From Bacteroidales bacterium (GTDB lineage Bacteria > Bacteroidota > Bacteroidia > Bacteroidales > WCHB1-69): DNA of 34,738 bases. Below are positions 1-12,027 of the stretch, piece after piece. The position numbers and the translations under genes are program-made. Position 1 is the first letter of the stretch; the number at the start of each line of letters is the position of its first letter. A model generated the notes under the pieces. That model was not told the DNA's origin. It did no database searches and saw nothing but the letters and a program-made list of their open reading frames with translations. The stretch lies in assembly GCA_017962275.1 (NCBI GenBank), contig JAGCVQ010000072.1, positions 1 to 34,738 on the forward strand. Reading direction: 5' to 3'.

Positions 1-138
1 CCGTCTGATGACGCTCTTCTTGGTGAATTCCTGACGGGCGCGGATTTCTTTCTTCACGCCGATCTTGTCGAATTTCTTTTTCAGTTTCTTGAGCGCTTTG
101 TCGATGGACTCGCCTTCTTTAATGGGAACAATAATCAT
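1..138 (-). CDS. rpsU: Ribosomal protein bS21, C-terminal end cut by the window
   Basis: The reverse strand reads 46 codons from the ATG at 138 to the window edge, starting MIIVPIKEGESIDKALKKLK and continuing with a basic stretch ending KKSVIRR. This is the typical start and basic helix of bS21, a small-subunit protein near the 3' end of 16S rRNA that assists initiation. Bacteroidota bS21 is usually about 63-65 residues, so roughly 18 residues are missing. A TAnnTTTG box lies 47 nt upstream, and an AGAGG-like purine run sits about 7 nt before the ATG, which is a better Shine-Dalgarno than most genes here have. The call is very secure; the true C-terminus cannot be seen. Confidence 0.95.
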   Translation of the reverse strand, partial: MIIVPIKEGESIDKALKKLKKKFDKIGVKKEIRARQEFTKKSVIRR

Positions 139-185
139 AAATAATACCTCTTTCTTTGATTGGTGAATAAATTTTTTTGAGGCGG

Positions 186-193
186 CAAAAGTA
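186..193 (-). promoter_or_regulatory. -7 promoter box of rpsU
   Basis: The reverse strand reads TACTTTTG, an exact match to the Bacteroidota TAnnTTTG -7 box, followed by CCGC. It lies 47 nt before the rpsU ATG. Confidence 0.75.
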
Positions 194-227
194 CACTTTT
201 TTTTTGATATAGCCTGATTTTTTTTTC

Positions 228-299
228 AGCCATTAGCTTTTGGCCTTTGGCTCTTAGCTTTTAGCCAATACCAATAGCCAACAGCCAATAGCTAATAGC
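228..299. repeat. Heptanucleotide tandem array, bipartite and inverted
   Basis: The right half repeats a 7-bp unit close to TAGCCAA (TAGCCAA, CAGCCAA, TAGCTAA, TAGC). The left half carries similar units in the opposite orientation (TTAGCTT, TTGGC), so the whole could fold back on itself. It lies between the ilvE terminator and the rpsU promoter. Confidence 0.7.
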
Positions 300-329
300 A
301 AAAAAGGATGCCCGAAGACATCCTTTTTT
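300..329. terminator. Rho-independent terminator after ilvE
   Basis: The stem GGATG/CATCC, extended by six A-T pairs, surrounds an 8-nt loop. A-run and T-run flanks make it usable from either side. It lies 20 nt beyond the ilvE stop codon on the minus strand. Confidence 0.85.
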
Positions 330-348
330 GTGGGTTTGAGACGATCGG

Positions 349-1371
349 TTAGCAATCCACGATGGTGCACCAGCCGTATTTGTCCTCGATTTCGCCGTAT
401 TGGATACCCATGAGCATCTCGCGCATCTTGATGGACCAGGGACCGGGTTTGCCGTCTTTGGAGATGACATATTCCTTACCGGTCTCTCTGTCCTGAATCT
501 TGTGGATGGGGGAGATGACAGCGGCGGTACCGCAAGCACCCGCTTCATCGAAGGTGTCGATTTCGTCAAGTCTGACGTGGCGTCTTTCGACCACGAGACC
601 GAGTTCCTCAGCGATGGTGCGGAGGCTCATATTGGTGATAGAAGGCAGGATGGAGCCGGAATCCGGGGTCACATACTTGCCGTCCTTGATGCCGAAGAAG
701 TTGGCGGGACCAGCCTCGTCGATGTACGTTTTGGTCTTGGCATCGGCGAAGATAGAGGCGCTGAAGCCTTCCTTGTGGGCGCGTTCGCCGGCGCGGAGGG
801 AAGCGGCGTAGTTACCACCGACTTTCACGTGACCGGTACCCAGGGGAGCTGCACGGTCGTAATCCTTAGCAATCTGCATGTCGGTGGGTTTGAAACCTTC
901 CTTGAAGTAAGGTCCGACGGGCATCACGAAGACGATGAAGAGGTATTCGTCAGCGGGCTTCACACCGATGGTGGCGCCGGTGCCGATGAGCAGCGGGCGG
1001 ATGTAGAGGGAACCCTCGGTGCCGTAAGGCGGGATGTATTCGGCGTTGGCCTTGATCACCATCTCCAATGCGTCGAAGAACAGCTTTTCCGGGATGGGCT
1101 CCAGCATGATGGCGTCAGCGGAATTGTTGATACGTTTCCAGTTCTCTTCCCAACGGAACAAACGCACTTTGCCGTCTTTGCCGCGGAAGGCTTTCATGCC
1201 TTCGAAAGCTTCTTGGCCGTAATGCAAGCAGGAAGCTGCCATGTGCATCGGAATGTATTCGTCAGAAGACAATTCCAGTTTTCCCCATTCGCCGTTTCTG
1301 AAATAGCAGCGGACATTGTAGTCGGTTTTCATGTAACCGAAAGAGAGGTTTTTCCAATCGATATTTTTCAT
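349..1371 (-). CDS. ilvE: Branched-chain amino acid aminotransferase
   Basis: This 340-residue protein is a fold-type IV PLP aminotransferase that interconverts Leu, Ile and Val with their 2-oxo acids, using glutamate/2-oxoglutarate. The PLP lysine is K183 in GHVKVGGNYAASL, equivalent to the AKAGGNY lysine of E. coli IlvE. The PLP-binding glutamate is in DEAGPANFFGI around residue 219, and the GTAAVISPI stretch near 281 is the conserved phosphate-binding segment. The length and the GxxxxxxGWC-type C-terminus fit the longer BCAT group common in Bacteroidota. It follows apt by 26 nt on the same strand with no promoter box in between, so co-transcription is likely. The 412-residue open frame on the other strand is a shadow. 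Confidence 0.95.
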   Translation of the reverse strand: MKNIDWKNLSFGYMKTDYNVRCYFRNGEWGKLELSSDEYIPMHMAASCLHYGQEAFEGMKAFRGKDGKVRLFRWEENWKRINNSADAIMLEPIPEKLFFDALEMVIKANAEYIPPYGTEGSLYIRPLLIGTGATIGVKPADEYLFIVFVMPVGPYFKEGFKPTDMQIAKDYDRAAPLGTGHVKVGGNYAASLRAGERAHKEGFSASIFADAKTKTYIDEAGPANFFGIKDGKYVTPDSGSILPSITNMSLRTIAEELGLVVERRHVRLDEIDTFDEAGACGTAAVISPIHKIQDRETGKEYVISKDGKPGPWSIKMREMLMGIQYGEIEDKYGWCTIVDC

Positions 1372-1397
1372 AAAAAAATGTATTTGATTAGTTGTAT

Positions 1398-1910
1398 TTA
1401 TACGAATAATAAGCTGTCAACGGAATATTGGCTCAGTTTTTTGCGGCCTTCGAGGGCTTCCAGTTCCATCAGGAAGAGCAGATGGATGCTTTCGGGGTGG
1501 AAATGGTTGACGAGCTTGACGGCTGCGGACATGGAGCCGCCGGTAGCCAGAACATCGTCCACGATGAGCACGCGCTTGCCCTCCGGCATGGCGTCGGAGT
1601 GGATTTCCATCGTGGCGGTGCCATACTCCAGAGAGTAGGTCTCTTGGTAGGTTTTGTAAGGGAGTTTGCCTTTTTTGCGCACAGGCACAAACGGCACGCC
1701 TAATTGCAGCGCGAGGCAGGTGCCGAAAAAGAATCCGCGAGATTCGAGGGCGACCACCACGTCGGGATTGTGCTTCTTGGCAATCAGCATCATTTGGTCG
1801 ATCGTTTCGCGGAAAGCGGCTGCATCGTTGAGCAATGTGGTAATGTCATAGAACTGAATTCCCGGTGTCGGAAAGTCAGGAACCACACGTATTTTCTCCT
1901 TGATAATCAT
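1398..1910 (-). CDS. apt: Adenine phosphoribosyltransferase
   Basis: The 170-residue product salvages adenine with PRPP to give AMP. The PRPP-binding loop VLIVDDVLATGGS is at residues 114-126 and the N-terminal PDFPTPGIQFYDIT stretch is typical of Apt. An in-frame upstream ATG at 1940 would add ten residues (MCTFFLDRKV). I chose the ATG at 1910 because the upstream one lies inside the promoter box and because family members begin at about this point. Its own TAnnTTTG box is 27 nt upstream. It is the first gene of a probable apt-ilvE unit. Confidence 0.95.
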   Translation of the reverse strand: MIIKEKIRVVPDFPTPGIQFYDITTLLNDAAAFRETIDQMMLIAKKHNPDVVVALESRGFFFGTCLALQLGVPFVPVRKKGKLPYKTYQETYSLEYGTATMEIHSDAMPEGKRVLIVDDVLATGGSMSAAVKLVNHFHPESIHLLFLMELEALEGRKKLSQYSVDSLLFV

Positions 1911-1937
1911 CACTTTTCGGTCCAAAAAAAATGTGCA

Positions 1938-1945
1938 CAAAAGTA
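1938..1945 (-). promoter_or_regulatory. -7 promoter box of apt-ilvE
   Basis: The reverse strand reads TACTTTTG, an exact TAnnTTTG match, 27 nt before the chosen apt start. It covers the alternative upstream ATG, which argues against that start. Confidence 0.7.
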
Positions 1946-1961
1946 CACTTTTTTTTAAAAC

Positions 1962-1993
1962 AAAAAAGGTGTTCCGAAAAGAACACCTTTTTT
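1962..1993. terminator. Rho-independent terminator after the 2013-2393 gene
   Basis: The stem GGTGTTC/GAACACC surrounds a 6-nt loop, with six A on the left and six T on the right. On the minus strand it ends the lipoprotein gene 2013-2393, 20 nt past its stop codon, and insulates apt. Confidence 0.9.
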
Positions 1994-2012
1994 GTTTGAG
2001 ATAATAGAAATA

Positions 2013-2393
2013 TTATCTTTTCTTCTTGCCACTGTTCACGATTGCGTTGGTGGTTTCCTTCTCGGCTTTGTCGATAGCCGTGTTGGCAACATTGGTGGCA
2101 GCATTCTCGGCGTGTTTCTTCACGGTCGAGTTTTCGTCCACCTTTTGAATGCCAGCTTGCTCGGCTTTGGAAGGAGTGTTGTTCTTCTTGGTGGTCGTGG
2201 TGGTCTTCTTGGCGGGAGTCGTTTGAGCGACGGGCTCTTCAGCGACGGGTTCCTCAACCACTTCTTCAGCGACTTCCTCGACAACTTCCTCAACGGGAAC
2301 GGTGTCCATCAAAGCTTCGGGTTCTTGGGCTTTCTTGTTGCCACAGGCGAAGAAAAGGCCTGCGCAAAGCACTGCTAAAAATACTTTCTTCAT
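2013..2393 (-). CDS. Small Glu/Thr/Lys-rich lipoprotein of unknown function
   Basis: The protein has 126 residues. A type II signal peptide with a lipobox-like FFAC places the acylated cysteine at residue 17. Residues 30-60 are built from imperfect repeats of VEEVVEEVAEE and VAEEPVAQ. A Thr/Lys stretch (TTPAKKTTTTTKKNN) and a charged helical tail ending KKKR follow. The composition suggests an extended, disordered periplasmic lipoprotein rather than an enzyme. It starts 45 nt after the next lipoprotein gene, with no promoter box in the gap, so the two are probably co-transcribed. I do not recognise a family. Confidence 0.7.
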   Translation of the reverse strand: MKKVFLAVLCAGLFFACGNKKAQEPEALMDTVPVEEVVEEVAEEVVEEPVAEEPVAQTTPAKKTTTTTKKNNTPSKAEQAGIQKVDENSTVKKHAENAATNVANTAIDKAEKETTNAIVNSGKKKR

Positions 2394-2438
2394 TTTATTA
2401 AAAATTTTAAGTGATTAATTTCGGATGATTTGATTGAA

Positions 2439-2981
2439 TTACTTGGCGGGAACGTAGGTCAGCATCCACTCGTAAGTGCCCTTGGCGCCGGGAGCATCGT
2501 CGTTCATCGTGTATTTGACTTGCAGAATGTTGTCGTCGAGGGTCACGATTTGGCAAGCGTCCAAATCAACGCCACCTTCATTGTTGAAGACGAACGGGAT
2601 GTACATGTAAAGGAGATCATAGGTTCTGTCGCCAATGGTGACACCTTCCTCAACGCGCCAGTTGCCGAGAGAAGTCTCAGCGGCGAAGCCTTGTTCACCT
2701 TCGGGGCAAACGTGTTTACCGGGTTTCACAATCTGACCGCCGTTCTCATTGAAGACGATGACATAGTCTCTTTCCCACTCGTAGAGGTAATTGTTGTAAA
2801 TGTCGGTGACGAAAGAACCGTCGGACATTTCATAGTCGGGAGAAGAGGTTGCGGCTTGCAGAACCCAACCTTTGGTTTGTTGAGTCAGATACTCAGCATA
2901 GGTTTTCTCTTTGGGTTGGCAGCTTGTGAAAGCCATCAGAACCACGGCTACAACAGCCAGTACGCTTAATACTTTTTTCAT
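2439..2981 (-). CDS. Lipocalin-like lipoprotein, function unknown
   Basis: The protein has 180 residues. A lipoprotein signal peptide ends with the lipobox FTSC, placing the acylated cysteine at residue 21. The mature part is rich in alternating beta-strand patterns. A GWVLQAATSS segment near residue 38 resembles the G-x-W start of lipocalin-like domains, as does the final strand YEWMLTYVPAK. Bacteroidota carry many such short beta-barrel lipoproteins of unknown ligand. The promoter box is 70 nt upstream and the next gene downstream is another small lipoprotein. The lipocalin assignment is by pattern only and is tentative; the lipoprotein call is firm. Confidence 0.75.
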   Translation of the reverse strand: MKKVLSVLAVVAVVLMAFTSCQPKEKTYAEYLTQQTKGWVLQAATSSPDYEMSDGSFVTDIYNNYLYEWERDYVIVFNENGGQIVKPGKHVCPEGEQGFAAETSLGNWRVEEGVTIGDRTYDLLYMYIPFVFNNEGGVDLDACQIVTLDDNILQVKYTMNDDAPGAKGTYEWMLTYVPAK

Positions 2982-3051
2982 TTTTTTGATTTTTTTGGGG
3001 TTAATAAATTATTGTTTTTATAAACTATTCTACACCTTATATTCCAAGGTG

Positions 3052-3059
3052 CAAAAATA
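3052..3059 (-). promoter_or_regulatory. -7 promoter box of the lipoprotein pair
   Basis: The reverse strand reads TATTTTTG (exact TAnnTTTG) followed by CACC, 70 nt before the ATG at 2981. Confidence 0.65.
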
Positions 3060-3099
3060 TACTTTTTTCGAATGGTGGTGTCTTAAAAATTCTTAAAAA

Positions 3100-8120
<5,021 letters not shown>

Positions 8121-8138
8121 AATTCAAATTCTTTGCCG

Positions 8139-8146
8139 CAAAAATA
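8139..8146 (-). promoter_or_regulatory. -7 promoter box of the AAA ATPase
   Basis: The reverse strand reads TATTTTTG (exact TAnnTTTG), 18 nt before the ATG at 8120 and directly after a run of eleven T. Confidence 0.65.
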
Positions 8147-8161
8147 AAAAAAAAAACGACA

Positions 8162-8194
8162 GTTCACAATCTTGTGGACCACAAAATTGTGAAC
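8162..8194. promoter_or_regulatory. 33-bp palindrome: terminator or operator
   Basis: GTTCACAAT pairs with ATTGTGAAC, and inside it TTGTGG pairs with CCACAA, with one central base and one mismatch. On the minus strand it is followed after 5 nt by eleven T, so it may terminate the gene ending at 8247. It also lies just upstream of the ATPase promoter box, so an operator role is possible. Confidence 0.7.
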
Positions 8195-8246
8195 CAACTG
8201 CAATCCCGTATATTAATTAACACATATAAATTTGATAATCAGTTGA

Positions 8247-9299
8247 TTATTTATCTTTTCCGTTTCCGTTAATATACAGCATGAGGTATTTTCGCAAATC
8301 CACTCGCCAAAGCTGCGCGGGAGAGTCGTAGGTAAAGCCCATGTAGGTGGCGTGGAAATGCTCGCAGGTGAGGTAGAAATCCAGGGCATTGGAGGTGGCG
8401 GTGCCCTCTATCTGCGCCTTGACCCCGGAGCCGAAATCAAGCCGCCGTTTATTGCCGGAGAAGAAAAAACCATCTTGGAAGTCATATAACAATACGATGA
8501 AAGGATGGAGAGAAGACAGGATATGGTCTTTGTCATAATCGTAACCACAAAGGGCAATTAAATGGTAATCAGGCATGTATGTTGCTCCAGTAATCAATCC
8601 TTTCACGTCGTAAGTCTCCCGCCGGTGGGCGATATGGGTGCCAGGTGTTTTCGGAAGACTGTAAACGGTGGTCTGCAAGGAGGTCCACTGTTTGGTGAAG
8701 AGGTAGATACTGTCGTCCGTTACAATGAAAGCCTCACAGTCGAAGTCGGTGGTCCGTGAAGAGGCGGTGAAGTCGGTTTGATCCTCGTAGGAGAACCTTA
8801 TCGTATCTATTTTGGGGACTTTGCCCAAAAGGGATTTCTTGCTGATACGCAGGATGTTGAGGTCTTTTCTGTGTCCGCCGTTGTTGCCCACGTCGCCAAA
8901 GTACAGGTACTGCTCGTCTTGGGCGATATCTTCGGTGTCCAGATTTCGGATTCCCTTGATACATAGAGTGCCCAGGGTGGATGCATTGGTGCTGTCGATT
9001 ATGTAGAGGCATCCGTCATTGTGGTCATTATAGGTCCAATAACCGTTGTTCCAATAGAAAAGGGAGGAGGAACCGTTCACAAGGGTGTCCAGTTTGCCTA
9101 TCTCGGTGGCCCTGATTTTGGCGGGAGCGTATTTGCAACTGCCGTCGTTAGTGTTGGCTTTAGGGTCGTAGTTTGAAGCCGCAGGGTCGGTGCAGCCGCA
9201 TATTTGCGCATGGCTACATGACGCACACGCCATCAACAGGCATGTGAAGAGGAAAAGCGTCTGCACAAAGGACAGATAGTTACAAATGCATTTTTTCAT
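8247..9299 (-). CDS. Lipoprotein or secreted protein with a GCTD-type motif and probable beta-propeller
   Basis: The 350-residue protein begins with a long hydrophobic signal segment; LMAC (Cys25) could be a lipobox, or cleavage could follow SHAQ. The mature part starts with CGCTDPAASNYDPKANTNDG, the calcium-binding-looking GCTD..A.NY motif that is common at the start of Bacteroidota surface proteins. Repeated strand patterns (DEQYLYFGDVGNN, DDSIYLFTKQW, ALDFYLTCEHF) suggest a beta-propeller. I do not recognise a specific enzyme. The ATG at 9299 is preferred over one at 9314, because that one lies upstream of the promoter box. The -7 box ends only 4 nt before this ATG. Confidence 0.75.
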   Translation of the reverse strand: MKKCICNYLSFVQTLFLFTCLLMACASCSHAQICGCTDPAASNYDPKANTNDGSCKYAPAKIRATEIGKLDTLVNGSSSLFYWNNGYWTYNDHNDGCLYIIDSTNASTLGTLCIKGIRNLDTEDIAQDEQYLYFGDVGNNGGHRKDLNILRISKKSLLGKVPKIDTIRFSYEDQTDFTASSRTTDFDCEAFIVTDDSIYLFTKQWTSLQTTVYSLPKTPGTHIAHRRETYDVKGLITGATYMPDYHLIALCGYDYDKDHILSSLHPFIVLLYDFQDGFFFSGNKRRLDFGSGVKAQIEGTATSNALDFYLTCEHFHATYMGFTYDSPAQLWRVDLRKYLMLYINGNGKDK

Positions 9300-9303
9300 A
9301 TCG

Positions 9304-9311
9304 CAAAAATA
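9304..9311 (-). promoter_or_regulatory. -7 promoter box only 4 nt before the start codon
   Basis: The reverse strand reads TATTTTTG, then CGAT, then the ATG at 9299. If transcription starts at the usual distance, the mRNA would be leaderless or nearly so. Confidence 0.7.
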
Positions 9312-9353
9312 CATTTTTTTGGCATTGACCCTTGGCTGTTGGAAAAACTTGCT

Positions 9354-9387
9354 TCAATAACCTATAACCCATAACCTATAACCATTA
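9354..9387. repeat. Heptanucleotide array, unit close to TATAACC
   Basis: Units AATAACC, TATAACC, CATAACC, TATAACC follow each other at a strict 7-bp period between the two divergent promoters. Confidence 0.75.
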
Positions 9388-9393
9388 AAATAG

Positions 9394-9401
9394 TATCTTT
9401 G
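9394..9401 (+). promoter_or_regulatory. -7 promoter box of lpxH, 4 nt before a GTG start
   Basis: TATCTTTG (exact TAnnTTTG) is followed by CCGC and then by the GTG start at 9406. Spacing to the start codon is the same as for the divergent gene. Confidence 0.7.
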
Positions 9402-9405
9402 CCGC

Positions 9406-10236
9406 GTGAAAAAAGCGACCCCCTCAACCGACCCTATCGTGCTGCACGGCAACTGTTTGTTCGTGTCGGACGCGCATTTCCGTACCCCGCCGGACGCTGC
9501 CAGCGAGGAGCGCGAACTGCGGTTGGTGCGGCTGCTGAAGGATCAAGGTGCCGACCTTCGACATCTGTTCCTGTTGGGCGACATCTTCGACTACTGGTTT
9601 GAGTATCGCGATGTGGTGCCGAAAGGGTATGTCACCCTTTTCGCCTGTCTGAAGGAATTGAACGCGCAAGGTGTTCAGATCCACTACTTTACGGGTAATC
9701 ACGATATGTGGGTGGAGGATTATTTCACCCAGACTTTCGGGGCGATAATCTACCGGGAGGCACGGCTGATGGAGATCAACGGGCACCGCTGTTTTGTCGG
9801 TCACGGCGACGGGTTAGGCGGGAAACAGCGTAAATACATGATGATCAAGCGCATACTGAACAGCCGGTTTAATTGGCGGCTGTACAGCATGTTGCATCCG
9901 CGGCAGTCGTTCGCCATTGCCCGGTACTGTTCACAGTCCAGCCGCGAATCCCACGACGAGAGCGTGTTTGTCTTCAAAGAGGAGGAAGAGCACCAGGTAC
10001 AATTTGCCCGTGAGCTGTTGCAGACCACGGACGTCGAACTTTTCATTCTCGCGCATCGACACATCCCCACGCGCTACGAGCTCTCACCCGGCCATCTGTT
10101 TTTCAACACCGGCGACTGGTTGGAGAACTTCAGCTACATCACCTTCGATCCGAAAGACCAAGAACCTGTACTACATAACGATTCATCATCAGATTATAAA
10201 CATTCACCTTATCTCGAAGAGATAACATCTCGGTAA
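9406..10236 (+). CDS. lpxH: UDP-2,3-diacylglucosamine diphosphatase family protein
   Basis: This 276-residue metallophosphoesterase most likely cleaves UDP-2,3-diacylglucosamine to lipid X in lipid A synthesis, at the cytoplasmic face of the inner membrane. The two-metal site motifs are all present: SDAHF (21-25), GDIFD (58-62), GNHD (97-100), GHGDG (132-136) and AHRH (216-219). The start is a GTG giving MKKATPSTDP. No in-frame ATG occurs before SDAHF, so the GTG is well supported. A promoter box ends 4 nt before it, suggesting a leaderless message. Era follows after 48 nt that contain a hairpin element. The stop codon lies at the edge of that element. LpxH-like paralogues of other function exist, so the precise substrate is inferred. 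Confidence 0.88.
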   Translation: MKKATPSTDPIVLHGNCLFVSDAHFRTPPDAASEERELRLVRLLKDQGADLRHLFLLGDIFDYWFEYRDVVPKGYVTLFACLKELNAQGVQIHYFTGNHDMWVEDYFTQTFGAIIYREARLMEINGHRCFVGHGDGLGGKQRKYMMIKRILNSRFNWRLYSMLHPRQSFAIARYCSQSSRESHDESVFVFKEEEEHQVQFARELLQTTDVELFILAHRHIPTRYELSPGHLFFNTGDWLENFSYITFDPKDQEPVLHNDSSSDYKHSPYLEEITSR

Positions 10237-10268
10237 CCCCATACAAGCGAAAGTGCCCTATGGGGGTC
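10234..10268. repeat. Hairpin element A, copy 1
   Basis: CCCCATA (10237-10243) pairs with TATGGGG (10259-10265) around an AAGCG..AAAG loop. A related copy in the other orientation lies at 21347-21388. It begins at the lpxH stop codon (10234-10236). Confidence 0.65.
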
Positions 10269-10284
10269 ACCACCCCAAGAAAAT

Positions 10285-11187
10285 ATGGAAAACCCCAATA
10301 CCACCCCGCACCGTGCGGGCTTCGTGAACATCATCGGCAACCCCAACGTGGGCAAAAGCACCCTCATGAACCAACTCGTGGGCGAGAAGGTCTCCATCAT
10401 GACCTCCAAGGCGCAGACCACCCGGCACCGCATCAAGGGCATCGTCAACGGCGACGATTACCAGATCGTCTATTCCGACCTGCCCGGCGTGCTTGATCCC
10501 GCCTACATGATGCAGAAGTACATGATGCGTTTCGTGACCGACTCCCTGCAGGACGCTGACATCATTCTCTACCTCATCGAGTGCGGTGAGACCAAATACA
10601 ACGAGGAACTGGTCGAAAAAATCAACAAGATGGGGATTCCCGTCGTGTTCATCATCAACAAAACCGACAAATACACCGAAGAGCAAGTGGCGGAATCGAA
10701 AACCCACTGGCAGACGATTCTCCCCACTGCGGACGTGTTCGCCATCTCCGCATTGAAGGGCGTGAACATCGAAGCCGTGCGCAACCGCATTATCGAGTTG
10801 TTGCCCGAATGCCCGCCCTACTTCCCGAAGGACGCCCTCACAGACCGCCCGATGCGCTTCTTCGTGTCGGAGCTTATCCGCGAGCAGATTCTGCTCCAGT
10901 ACAAGAAGGAGATCCCCTACAGCGTGGAGGTGGTGGTGGAAAGCTACAAGGAGGAGCCGGATCTCATACGGATAGCCGCGACCCTCTACGTGGAACGATC
11001 CACGCAGAAGGCCATCATCATCGGCAGCAAGGGTGCGGCCATCAAGAAGTTGGGCACCGACGCCCGGATGTCCATCGAGGATTTCCTGCAAAAGCACGTC
11101 TTCCTCGATCTGTCCGTCAAAGTCCTCAAAGACTGGCGCAACAACGAGCTGCAGATGAAGCGTTTCGGCTATTCGTTAGGGGATTAG
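10285..11187 (+). CDS. era: GTPase Era
   Basis: The 300-residue GTPase binds the 3' end of 16S rRNA and takes part in 30S maturation. The GTPase motifs are G1 GNPNVGKS (18-25), G3 DLPG (65-68), G4 NKTD (125-128) and G5 SAL (155-157). The C-terminal KH domain carries IIGSKGAAIKKLG at 245-257. The G3 motif is normally DTPG; here it is DLPG, while the essential Asp and Gly are kept. The gene follows lpxH by 48 nt on the same strand, with no TAnnTTTG box between, so it may be co-transcribed unless the hairpin between them terminates. The length matches the family. Confidence 0.97.
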   Translation: MENPNTTPHRAGFVNIIGNPNVGKSTLMNQLVGEKVSIMTSKAQTTRHRIKGIVNGDDYQIVYSDLPGVLDPAYMMQKYMMRFVTDSLQDADIILYLIECGETKYNEELVEKINKMGIPVVFIINKTDKYTEEQVAESKTHWQTILPTADVFAISALKGVNIEAVRNRIIELLPECPPYFPKDALTDRPMRFFVSELIREQILLQYKKEIPYSVEVVVESYKEEPDLIRIAATLYVERSTQKAIIIGSKGAAIKKLGTDARMSIEDFLQKHVFLDLSVKVLKDWRNNELQMKRFGYSLGD

Positions 11188-11189
11188 TG

Positions 11190-11268
11190 TTGCGGAAATC
11201 TTCGGAAAGGCGGAAAAAGTGCTGAAATATTTCCGCATGTTTCAGCCTTTCCGCATTGTTTTCCGCAA
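11190..11268. terminator. Nested hairpin between convergent genes
   Basis: Three stacked inverted repeats are visible: TTGCGGAAA with TTTCCGCAA (outer), GGAAAGG with CCTTTCC (middle) and GCTGAAA with TTTCAGC (inner). It lies between the 3' ends of era (plus) and the gene 11293-11757 (minus) and could terminate both. No long T-run follows, so termination is inferred from structure and position. Confidence 0.6.
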
Positions 11269-11292
11269 AGATAGTCCAAAACAAAACGGCCG

Positions 11293-11757
11293 CTAATTCT
11301 TCAATTTCCGGACTTTCATGCTGATGAAGGCCTCGGCGACGGTGTCATCGTCGCTGTCATCCTCCTTGTCCTTGTTATCGCAGGCTTCGTCCGATGGTTT
11401 CTCCTCTTTTTCGGAGTCCTTCATTTCCTGTAAATGCACCATGCAGAGGTCCATCAACATGTCGAAAGTCGGGTCTTTCTCGAACTCCCGCAACCGTTTC
11501 TCCAATATGACGATTTCTTTCATCATGTGGAGCAGTTTGGAGAGGAACTCCATAAACTCCTTTCCGGAGGCGTGAATATCGACACAGCCTCCTTCCTCGT
11601 CATCCTGAGGATCCTCTTCCGGGTCATTCCGCTGCTCTTCGGCAGTCTCTTCCTGGACGGTTTCGTTGCTGACAACTTCGTTCGTTGTCTCCTTTTCTAC
11701 GGCAACCTTGTCGCCGCAACCCTGTTCGGGCAAATTTTCTTCATTTTTCTTTTTCAT
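11293..11757 (-). CDS. Acidic protein of unknown function with a helical core
   Basis: The protein has 154 residues. The first 60 are Glu/Asn/Asp-rich and probably disordered. A helical, leucine-rich stretch from about 66 to 110 contains FMEFLSKLLHMMKEIVILEKRL and could form a coiled coil. A second acidic stretch (EKEEKPSDEACDNKDKEDDSDDD) and the short tail MKVRKLKN follow. There is no signal peptide. The three or four cysteines are scattered. I recognise no family. A promoter box 21 nt upstream and an uninterrupted frame support expression; a helical core between two acidic tails suggests a small cytoplasmic binding protein, which is a guess. Confidence 0.65.
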   Translation of the reverse strand: MKKKNEENLPEQGCGDKVAVEKETTNEVVSNETVQEETAEEQRNDPEEDPQDDEEGGCVDIHASGKEFMEFLSKLLHMMKEIVILEKRLREFEKDPTFDMLMDLCMVHLQEMKDSEKEEKPSDEACDNKDKEDDSDDDTVAEAFISMKVRKLKN

Positions 11758-11778
11758 AGCGTTTGAAATTTAGTCCTA

Positions 11779-11786
11779 CAAAAATA
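11779..11786 (-). promoter_or_regulatory. -7 promoter box of the acidic protein gene
   Basis: The reverse strand reads TATTTTTG (exact TAnnTTTG), 21 nt before the ATG at 11757. Confidence 0.6.
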
Positions 11787-11938
11787 CATCGGAAAAACCC
11801 CTTTGTCAAGCGTTTTTTTTAAGTCTGCTACGCTTTGGCTGTTAAACATATATAAAAATCCGTTAACTATTGATTGTTAAAATAAAATGGCGCATTTCGC
11901 AGATTTTGGGAGTTTGCGCCGCAAAACCATAAAAAACG

Positions 11939-11946
11939 TATATTTG
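11939..11946 (+). promoter_or_regulatory. -7 promoter box of pta
   Basis: TATATTTG followed by CCGA, with a TTTG at 11913-11916 that may be the -33 box. The leader to the pta ATG is about 80 nt and contains a heptamer array. Confidence 0.7.
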
Positions 11947-11956
11947 CCGACTTTTT

Positions 11957-12015
11957 GAAACCAGAAACCAGAAACCAAAAACTGTAAACGGTAAACAGTA
12001 AACAGTAAACTAATA
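11957..12015. repeat. Heptanucleotide array in the pta leader
   Basis: Three GAAACCA units are followed by units close to TAAACAG (TAAACGG, TAAACAG, TAAACAG, TAAAC), all in a 7-bp register. The array fills most of the space between the promoter box and the pta start codon, so it would be transcribed. Confidence 0.8.
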
Positions 12016-12027
12016 AACAAACGTACA

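Noticed and set aside
400-1638. 412-residue open frame on the plus strand opposite ilvE and apt
   Set aside because: Both opposite genes are clear enzymes with all active-site motifs; the plus frame has skewed His/Val/Gly/Asp composition typical of antisense translation.
10267-11097. 276-residue minus-strand frame opposite era
   Set aside because: Shadow of era, which has complete GTPase and KH motifs.
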